From: Proteocatella sp051653405
GTDB taxonomy: Bacteria; Bacillota; Clostridia; Peptostreptococcales; Filifactoraceae
Assembly (NCBI GenBank): GCA_051653405.1
Contig: JBOFWC010000031.1
Span: 1-11,170, forward strand
Length of the DNA stretch: 11,170 nt
Direction of reading: 5' to 3'
Shown piece after piece: positions 6,540 to 11,170 of the stretch (position 1 is the stretch's first letter; every line of letters starts with the position of its first letter). The notes under the pieces are model-generated. The model did no database searches. It was given only the letters and a program-made list of their open reading frames with translations, and had not been told where the DNA came from. A program made the position numbers and the translations under genes.

Positions 6540-6611
6540 CAAAATTACATCATTCCAAATAAATATTAACTTATAAATTTTAATTAGTTCAAATTTATTT
6601 TATCGACTATA

Positions 6612-6640
6612 TTGTCATAATAAGTTATAATTGCTATATT
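6612..6640 (+). promoter_or_regulatory. Probable sigma-A promoter for the two-component operon
   Basis: TTGTCA (6612-6617) and TATATT (6635-6640) are 17 bp apart, a close match to the vegetative consensus. Transcription would begin near 6647 and give a leader of about 180 nt before the response regulator gene. Confidence 0.5.
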
Positions 6641-6752
6641 AATAATATCAGATTAAAATAAAATCTATCTAAAAACCCGGTAAACTTACTGAAAATAGTC
6701 CCTGAAATAATACTTTATAGAATTGATTAATTCCGAAAAAGTTTTAATTTTT

Positions 6753-6780
6753 TTGCTAATATGACTACAACTATTATAAA
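6753..6780 (+). promoter_or_regulatory. Possible second, proximal promoter for the two-component operon
   Basis: TTGCTA (6753-6758) and TATAAA (6775-6780) are 16 bp apart and about 50 bp upstream of the response regulator ATG. It is weaker than the distal candidate. In a region this AT-rich it may be fortuitous. Confidence 0.3.
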
Positions 6781-6827
6781 CAAATACGTTTCCCCTATCT
6801 AGAGGACAATAAATACGGAGGTGAATT

Positions 6828-7487
6828 ATGCTAAAAATACTCATTGTAGAAGATGAAAAAGCAATTTCAGATTTAATTAAAATGAATCTGAATGATGAAG
6901 GATATGATTGCATATGTGCTTATGATGGACAAGAAGCCGCAAATATTATCGAAGAACATGAATTTGATTTAATCTTACTAGATATCATGTTACCTAAAGT
7001 AGATGGTTATGAGTTGATTAAATATATTAACTATTATGACATACCTGTCATTTTTTTGACAGCAAAATCAAGTGTACAAGATAAAGTAAGAGGATTAAAA
7101 GCAGGAGCTGAAGATTATATGACAAAGCCATTTGAAATTGAGGAACTATTGGTCAGAGTAGAAAACATTTTTAGACGTCACAATAAAACAACTAATGAAT
7201 TTTCTTTTGCGGATATTCATATTGACATTGCTGCTAGAATTGTTACAAAATGCGAAAAGCCAATAAATCTAACTGTAAAAGAATTTGATCTACTTGTTCT
7301 CTTCATAAGAAATAAAAACTTAGCTTTATGTCGCAATAAAATTTATTCTCAAGTTTGGGGGGAAGAATATATGGGAGATAGTAGAACTGTAGATTTACAT
7401 GTACAACGAATGAGAAAAAAATTATCGTTAGAAAAAATTATCGTACCTGTATATAAATTTGGATATAGATTTGAGGTAAAAAAATGA
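6828..7487 (+). CDS. OmpR/PhoB family response regulator
   Basis: A 219-aa protein starting 6 nt after GGAGG (6817-6821). Residues 1-118 are a receiver domain with the acidic pair E8/D9, phosphoacceptor D52 (LILLDIMLP), T78 (VIFLTAK) and K100 (TKPF), all in place. Residues about 125-217 are a winged-helix DNA-binding domain (INLTVKEFDLLVLFIRN, then the RTVDLHVQRMRKKL recognition helix and the wing ending YKFGYRFEV). It should bind tandem direct repeats as a dimer once phosphorylated by the adjacent kinase. Its stop overlaps the kinase start by 4 nt (ATGA), so translation is coupled. The repeat array in the upstream region is the obvious candidate operator, for the divergent lipoprotein-tlpA operon and possibly its own. 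The signal is unknown. Confidence 0.95.
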   Translation: MLKILIVEDEKAISDLIKMNLNDEGYDCICAYDGQEAANIIEEHEFDLILLDIMLPKVDGYELIKYINYYDIPVIFLTAKSSVQDKVRGLKAGAEDYMTKPFEIEELLVRVENIFRRHNKTTNEFSFADIHIDIAARIVTKCEKPINLTVKEFDLLVLFIRNKNLALCRNKIYSQVWGEEYMGDSRTVDLHVQRMRKKLSLEKIIVPVYKFGYRFEVKK

Positions 7488-8938
7488 AATTTTCCTGGAA
7501 AATATTTTTTGCAATTATGATAGTCAGTGTAACTTGTTTTTCATTTGGTGGATATTTTCTCATCCAATCAAATTTTAACTCTTTATTGAAAAACGAGGTC
7601 ACTATTGCTTATGATTTTGGCGATATCGTGTATCACTCCCTTAAATTAGAACTTGCAAACAGGCAGAAACCACATTTCTCGGAGAATGTAAATATAAAGT
7701 CCATTAATACTATAAGTTCTATTGCAGAATCTATGAGTATTAGCAATACTAAAGAGAAAATAAATTTTTCTCTTTTAAATAATAATGCGAAAATTTTATT
7801 TTCTTCTTTACAAATAAATTTTAATAAAGATATTTGTAAATTATTGAATCAAAACAAGAAGGGCTATAAAATAAATAAAAATGAAAATGGAATTTATATT
7901 CAAGCTGTAAGACCAGCTAATCTTTGGGGTAAAAACTATTATATTGAAACAATTCGTGATGTCACATTTATTTTTGAAAATCAAAAAGAGCAATATAAAA
8001 TGATGATATTTATTATGGGTGGAATGATATGTTTGGTCGGGCTACTCAGTTTGATTATTTCCAAACTACTAATTCAACAAATTGTTTCCCTAAGTAAAAT
8101 AACTGAAAATATTTCTTTAGGCGATTTAAGCAAACGTGTTAAAATTTGGGGAGAAGATGAAATTTCCGCACTTTCTAAAAACTTTAATAAAATGGCAGAT
8201 GATTTAGAAGAAAAGATTAATGAGCTTGAAATGGAAGCTGAAAAGAAAGAAATGTTTGTAGCCGCTTTTTCTCACGAGTTAAAAACCCCACTCACATCAA
8301 TTATTGGCTATTCTGATACATTACGCAGAAGAGAGATGAATATGGAACGAGTAAACATTTGTGCAAATTACATTTTTTCAGAAGGAAAACGACTAGAAAC
8401 ATTATCTATACGACTTCTTGACCTAATTGTGCTGAAAAACCAAACACTTAATTGTTTACCTGTAAACATTCAGGAATTTTTTCATGAAATAGAAAATATA
8501 ATTACGCAGGAATTAATTATGTCGAATATTAAGCTCCACATAATACTTACTCCAGCTACTATAATATTCGAACCAGCACTTATGAAAACTGTTTTTCTTA
8601 ACCTAATTGATAACGCACGAAAAGCATTGGATAATAATGATAATGGAGAAATAAAAATCAAAGGTTATTATATTGAAGATAAGTATGTTATTGATGTTCA
8701 AGATAATGGAAAAGGGATGGATGAATTTGAAATTTCTAAAATTAAAGAAGCCTTCTATATGGTGGATAAGTCTCGTTCAAGAAAACAAAATGGCGTAGGC
8801 TTAGGTCTTTCTATATGTGATCAGATATTAAAGCTCCATGGTTATGAAATTATCTTTGATAGTAAAGTAGGAATAGGAACAACGGCAACTATTTTTATGA
8901 AAGGAGAAGATTTTTATGCAAATAAAGAACCTAATTAA
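7484..8938 (+). CDS. Membrane sensor histidine kinase (HAMP-HisKA-HATPase)
   Basis: A 484-aa protein. TM1 (about 8-27) and TM2 (about 173-195) enclose an extracytoplasmic sensor region of about 145 residues with no motif I recognise and no cysteine pair. Then come a HAMP linker (about 197-248: LGDLSKRVKIWGEDEISALSK), HisKA with phosphorylated H264 (FSHELKTPLTSIIGYSD), and HATPase with the N box (N373, N377; LNLIDNA), G1 (DNGKGM, D407) and G2 (GVGLGLSI, 437-444). All catalytic motifs are intact. It is translationally coupled to the response regulator (4-nt overlap) and overlaps the next gene by 23 nt. An envelope signal is expected from the topology. A link to redox state is suggested only by the divergent tlpA operon. 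Confidence 0.95.
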   Translation: MKFSWKIFFAIMIVSVTCFSFGGYFLIQSNFNSLLKNEVTIAYDFGDIVYHSLKLELANRQKPHFSENVNIKSINTISSIAESMSISNTKEKINFSLLNNNAKILFSSLQINFNKDICKLLNQNKKGYKINKNENGIYIQAVRPANLWGKNYYIETIRDVTFIFENQKEQYKMMIFIMGGMICLVGLLSLIISKLLIQQIVSLSKITENISLGDLSKRVKIWGEDEISALSKNFNKMADDLEEKINELEMEAEKKEMFVAAFSHELKTPLTSIIGYSDTLRRREMNMERVNICANYIFSEGKRLETLSIRLLDLIVLKNQTLNCLPVNIQEFFHEIENIITQELIMSNIKLHIILTPATIIFEPALMKTVFLNLIDNARKALDNNDNGEIKIKGYYIEDKYVIDVQDNGKGMDEFEISKIKEAFYMVDKSRSRKQNGVGLGLSICDQILKLHGYEIIFDSKVGIGTTATIFMKGEDFYANKEPN

Positions 8939-9629
8939 ACTTACTTTTCTAACTCTCCTTATATTTACAATTGCATCTTATCCAATGATTTTATCAATGC
9001 TAAAAAACCAAAATTTGATAAACACTTCACATGTAATCGAAATGAATTCCGAGGAATTTCAAATAGAATCAACTGATAACGATAACGTGCTTGAAAAATT
9101 AGCTATAATTAAAACAGCAACTACCGAAAAAACAGGTGTTATTACAGAGCAAAATAATGTGCAACTTCCAGATGAAATTGTTAATAATATAGTCGATTCA
9201 GCAAAATCGGAAATAAAAATTATGAAAGATCAACATATTCTTCCAGAATTCACGTTTCCCTCAGAGTATGTAGTTGATAGTATTATAAAGCTTACTTTTA
9301 TGGATTATGATAATCCCTCAAACGTTGTAAATGTTTGGGCTTTAAAAATAAATTATGGTGATTTCTCTATAAACTGTTTGATTGATACAGAAATAAATAT
9401 AATTTATCAAATTGGAATTTCTATTTATAACAAACAAATGGACATAGATGTTTCACAAATATCCCCTTCTTCAATTTTGGATTATTTTAAAATACCTAAA
9501 GAGGCTATTCTTGAGAGTAATGAGGCATCTATAACAAATAGATTCTACGTTGTTAAAAATAGTAGTGGTATAGTGACCGTTGGATATGAATATCATCCTA
9601 ACGATATTTTATATTATTATATTAATTAA
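8916..9629 (+). CDS. Membrane-anchored extracytoplasmic protein, third gene of the two-component operon
   Basis: A 237-aa protein whose start at 8916 lies within the kinase gene, behind AAAGGAGAA (8900-8908). Residues about 5-28 form an uncleaved signal anchor (LIKLTFLTLLIFTIASYPMI) with no lipobox cysteine. The rest is extracytoplasmic. Residues 30-75 are polar, and an amphipathic helix (PDEIVNNIVDSAKSEIKIM) leads to a probable beta-rich domain (KLTFMDYD, VWALKINYGDFSINCLIDTE, IIYQIGISIY). The end, VTVGYEYHPNDILYYYIN, is strand-like. I do not recognise a family. The gene overlap and position point to an accessory role with the kinase, either sensing or restraining it from outside as other membrane-anchored accessory proteins do (inference). 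No terminator was seen directly after its stop. Confidence 0.8.
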   Translation: MQIKNLIKLTFLTLLIFTIASYPMILSMLKNQNLINTSHVIEMNSEEFQIESTDNDNVLEKLAIIKTATTEKTGVITEQNNVQLPDEIVNNIVDSAKSEIKIMKDQHILPEFTFPSEYVVDSIIKLTFMDYDNPSNVVNVWALKINYGDFSINCLIDTEINIIYQIGISIYNKQMDIDVSQISPSSILDYFKIPKEAILESNEASITNRFYVVKNSSGIVTVGYEYHPNDILYYYIN

Positions 9630-9670
9630 CAAAATATTTATGACTTGTTGTAAAATGAAATTGAACTAAT

Positions 9671-9749
9671 AAAAAAATCCATAGTGGATTATCTGTGTTA
9701 TGATTTAATTTGTGAAAGAAAAACATACACGGAGAATAATCACTATGGA
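9671..9749 (-). terminator. Large terminator hairpin after the PH-like gene, containing its stop codon
   Basis: The arms 9678-9702 and 9724-9749 form an imperfect inverted repeat of about 25 bp (outermost TCCATAGTG against CACTATGGA) around a 21-nt loop. On the minus strand it is followed by seven T residues (9677-9671), the shape of an intrinsic terminator. The TAG stop of the minus-strand gene (9745-9743) is inside the 5' arm. It sits between convergent operons. The long imperfect arms also resemble the terminal repeats of a tiny mobile element, so that remains an alternative. Confidence 0.55.
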
Positions 9750-10156
9750 CTACCTAAAGATTGGATATAAATTTTCGAATTCATTTTACCTGCAATGGCC
9801 ACAGCTTTGTTAGCATCGGCCTTTGATAAAATAAACCTTCTAGATACCACATCCTTACCAATATGCAGCTCCACATTTGGTTTAGATCTGATTGAATCTG
9901 TATGAATTGTATTTATCTCACTCCAGACCCACATATTATGAAACTGAACTCCGCAGACAGTATAAAGAATATCTACTCCTTCTTCTGAAATTACATGCTT
10001 TCTGTCAGAAAAAGTGGCCAAAATCATGATAATTCCAAATGGCAGGTAAAACAAGTTATGATTTACAGCTGAGTTATAGATAGTATATACTCCAAAGATT
10101 ATAACAGCCACCTTTACCCACAGTTTTCTCTCTGGCATGATTCCGTAATATTCCAT
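9743..10156 (-). CDS. Small membrane protein with a PH-like C-terminal domain (137 aa)
   Basis: It starts at 10156, 4-5 nt after a GAGAGGAAG ribosome-binding site (about 10161-10169). Two adjacent membrane helices (about 12-31 and 35-50) are followed by some 85 cytoplasmic residues: HVISEEGVDILYTVCGVQFH, then MWVWSEINTIHTD and VSRRFILSKADANKAVAIAGKM. The W-S-E-I-x-x-I pattern after a strand, and the final helix, resemble bacterial PH-type domains (bPH/YcxB-like) that follow paired membrane helices. Function unknown. The C-terminal residues (SLGSP) and stop fall at the edge of the terminator hairpin, so the end may have been remodelled. It lies 41 nt downstream of the antiporter gene on the same strand with no clear terminator between, so probably the same operon. 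Confidence 0.75.
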   Translation of the reverse strand: MEYYGIMPERKLWVKVAVIIFGVYTIYNSAVNHNLFYLPFGIIMILATFSDRKHVISEEGVDILYTVCGVQFHNMWVWSEINTIHTDSIRSKPNVELHIGKDVVSRRFILSKADANKAVAIAGKMNSKIYIQSLGSP

Positions 10157-10197
10157 AGCACTTCCTCTCTTATATTTATATTATTAGCTAAATAATA

Positions 10198-11170
10198 TTA
10201 GCTAGTTTTTTTCTGTAAATTATTATATGTCTCAGCATTTCTTATTTCAGCAAGAGCTTTCATAGCCTTTTCATATGCTTCTTCAGGAGCTCCAGCAGGT
10301 CCACGACCTTTTTTCAGCTTACCAAACATATTAGTTCTTGAACCATCAGCATATAAAATATTTCCACCCCAACTTAGAGTAACAATAGCATAAATAGGGT
10401 TTATGATATTCATAAAGCAGTATGGTAGATATGAAAGTGTTGGCACTCCAAGTACCGCTGCATGATATGCTCCGCAAGATGACCAAGGGATAAGTGGTGA
10501 CCATAAAGTTCCACCATCTTCAAGTGTTCTTGACAGCATATTTCTACCAAGACCCATTTCATCAAAGTTATCCTTATACATTGACGCCGGAATGATTAAT
10601 CCTAAATACTGGTCACACATAGTTGTTATACAGAACATTGAAGTTGCAATAGTAACCACAACTAACTGGAATGGAGTCTTAACCTTCTTGATAAGTCCAC
10701 CAAGAAGTGATTCTACTGAACCAATCTTTTGAAGTATTCCGCCAAAAGCCACCGCAACTATTACAAGGTTGTTAGTCCAAAGCATACTATCCATCCCGCC
10801 TCTATTTACAAGTTTTGTAAAAAGTTCGTTTCCTGATTCAGCTGAATACCCATAGTGTAGCATTTTGATGCAATCAGCGATTCCAGCCCCTTGGAAGATT
10901 AAAGCAAATGCACATCCAATCAAAGAAAGAAGTACTACCGAAGGAATAGCTGGCATCTTTATTACCGCTACTACTATAATAAGTAGAATAGGAATAAGAA
11001 GAATTGGGCTCATATATGTATAATGTTCAATAATCGCTGCTGATAGCTCATTTGCAAGTGTAGGGTCATATGTTTCAACCTTTGAAAGTGAAAAAAATGC
11101 AAATATCCCTGTCGCCATAACTAAGCTTGGAAAAGTTGTAGTTACCATAGCCGCCACATGATCAAAAAGT
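10198..11170 (-). CDS. nhaC: Na+/H+ antiporter NhaC family, C-terminal part (5' end outside the window)
   Basis: The frame is open from the right edge to the TAA at 10198-10200, about 323 residues. The visible part begins FDHVAAMVTTTFPSLVMA, which corresponds to the middle of NhaC, and continues through about seven membrane segments. Family landmarks are PILLIPILLIIVVAVIKMPA, WTNNLVIVAVAFGGILQKIG, the helix ITTMCDQYLGLIIPASMYKD, the SRTLEDGGTLWSPLIPWSSC block (a charged, polar ion-pathway region conserved in NhaC) and AAVLGVPTLSYLPYCFMNIINPI. A polar cytoplasmic tail follows. NhaC proteins are about 450-490 aa, so the N-terminal third lies beyond 11170. Family members exchange Na+ for H+, and some relatives exchange malate and lactate (MleN), so the substrate is not certain. 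The gene symbol denotes the family. Followed by the PH-like gene. Confidence 0.9.
   Translation of the reverse strand, partial: LFDHVAAMVTTTFPSLVMATGIFAFFSLSKVETYDPTLANELSAAIIEHYTYMSPILLIPILLIIVVAVIKMPAIPSVVLLSLIGCAFALIFQGAGIADCIKMLHYGYSAESGNELFTKLVNRGGMDSMLWTNNLVIVAVAFGGILQKIGSVESLLGGLIKKVKTPFQLVVVTIATSMFCITTMCDQYLGLIIPASMYKDNFDEMGLGRNMLSRTLEDGGTLWSPLIPWSSCGAYHAAVLGVPTLSYLPYCFMNIINPIYAIVTLSWGGNILYADGSRTNMFGKLKKGRGPAGAPEEAYEKAMKALAEIRNAETYNNLQKKTS

Noticed and set aside
6721..6757. Weak stem with a T run in the leader of the response regulator
   Set aside because: Only about five A-T pairs can form before the T run, too weak to call an attenuator or riboswitch in such AT-rich sequence.
6686..6913. 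75-codon minus-strand open frame in the divergent region
   Set aside because: It overlaps the response regulator start and its promoter and has no ribosome-binding site. The region is better explained as regulatory DNA.
10185..10204. Palindromic TAGCTAAATAATATTAGCTA at the end of the antiporter gene
   Set aside because: Its T run lies on the plus-strand side, inside the antiporter's lysine codons, and nothing is transcribed into it on that strand. On the minus strand there is no T tail, so it is not called a terminator.
1..11170. CRISPR arrays, tRNA or rRNA genes, phage or plasmid replication genes
   Set aside because: No regularly spaced repeats, no tRNA cloverleaf or rRNA-like sequence and no replication or packaging proteins were seen on either strand.

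Overview
The window looks like chromosomal DNA from a low-GC Gram-positive anaerobe, most likely a member of the Clostridia (Lachnospiraceae or a relative). The base composition is AT-rich, the ribosome-binding sites are strong AGGAGG/AAGGAG types, and the gene content fits: TraX, DUF1835/DUF3658, Firmicutes-type lipoproteins, an OmpR/HisKA two-component system, NhaC, IS66 remnants and a CD1871A-type CXXC mini-protein. No genus can be assigned from the sequence alone.

Layout. (1) 1-770: remnants of IS66-family insertion sequences on the minus strand. They are a tnpA-like fragment running off the left edge, an IS66-type end near 140, a terminator hairpin, and the C-terminal third of a frameshifted tnpC transposase that abuts the next gene. 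(2) 770-3881, minus strand: a run of four genes read as YdcF-like DUF218 membrane protein, TraX-like membrane protein, small four-helix membrane protein, DUF1835/DUF3658 protein. (3) 3882-6368, minus strand: an envelope-redox locus. Two intact lipoprotein genes (a 195-aa unknown and a 378-aa TlpA-like thioredoxin lipoprotein) are followed by two decayed genes, a CD1871A-like CXXC mini-protein and a NapH-like polyferredoxin (4Fe-4S) membrane protein. (4) 6369-6827: a divergent regulatory region with promoters in both directions and 11-bp-spaced direct repeats. (5) 6828-9629, plus strand: response regulator, sensor histidine kinase and a 237-aa membrane-anchored extracytoplasmic protein in one overlapping operon. 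(6) 9671-11170, minus strand: the 3' part of an NhaC-type Na+/H+ antiporter gene, then a small PH-like membrane protein, ending in a large terminator hairpin that contains the last stop codon.

How the parts may work together (inference): the two-component system is transcribed divergently from the lipoprotein-TlpA operon. Direct repeats with OmpR-family spacing overlap the probable -35 of that operon, so the simplest model is that the regulator controls it and its own operon, with the 237-aa protein as an accessory factor outside the membrane. TlpA would reduce extracytoplasmic disulfides. The CXXC peptide and polyferredoxin, which probably supplied or relayed its electrons, are broken by several independent lesions, so TlpA here either uses another donor or is on the way to being lost. 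The most unusual points are this half-decayed redox locus, the divergent repeat array, the duplicated ribosome-binding site before traX, and the possibly nested IS66 remnants.
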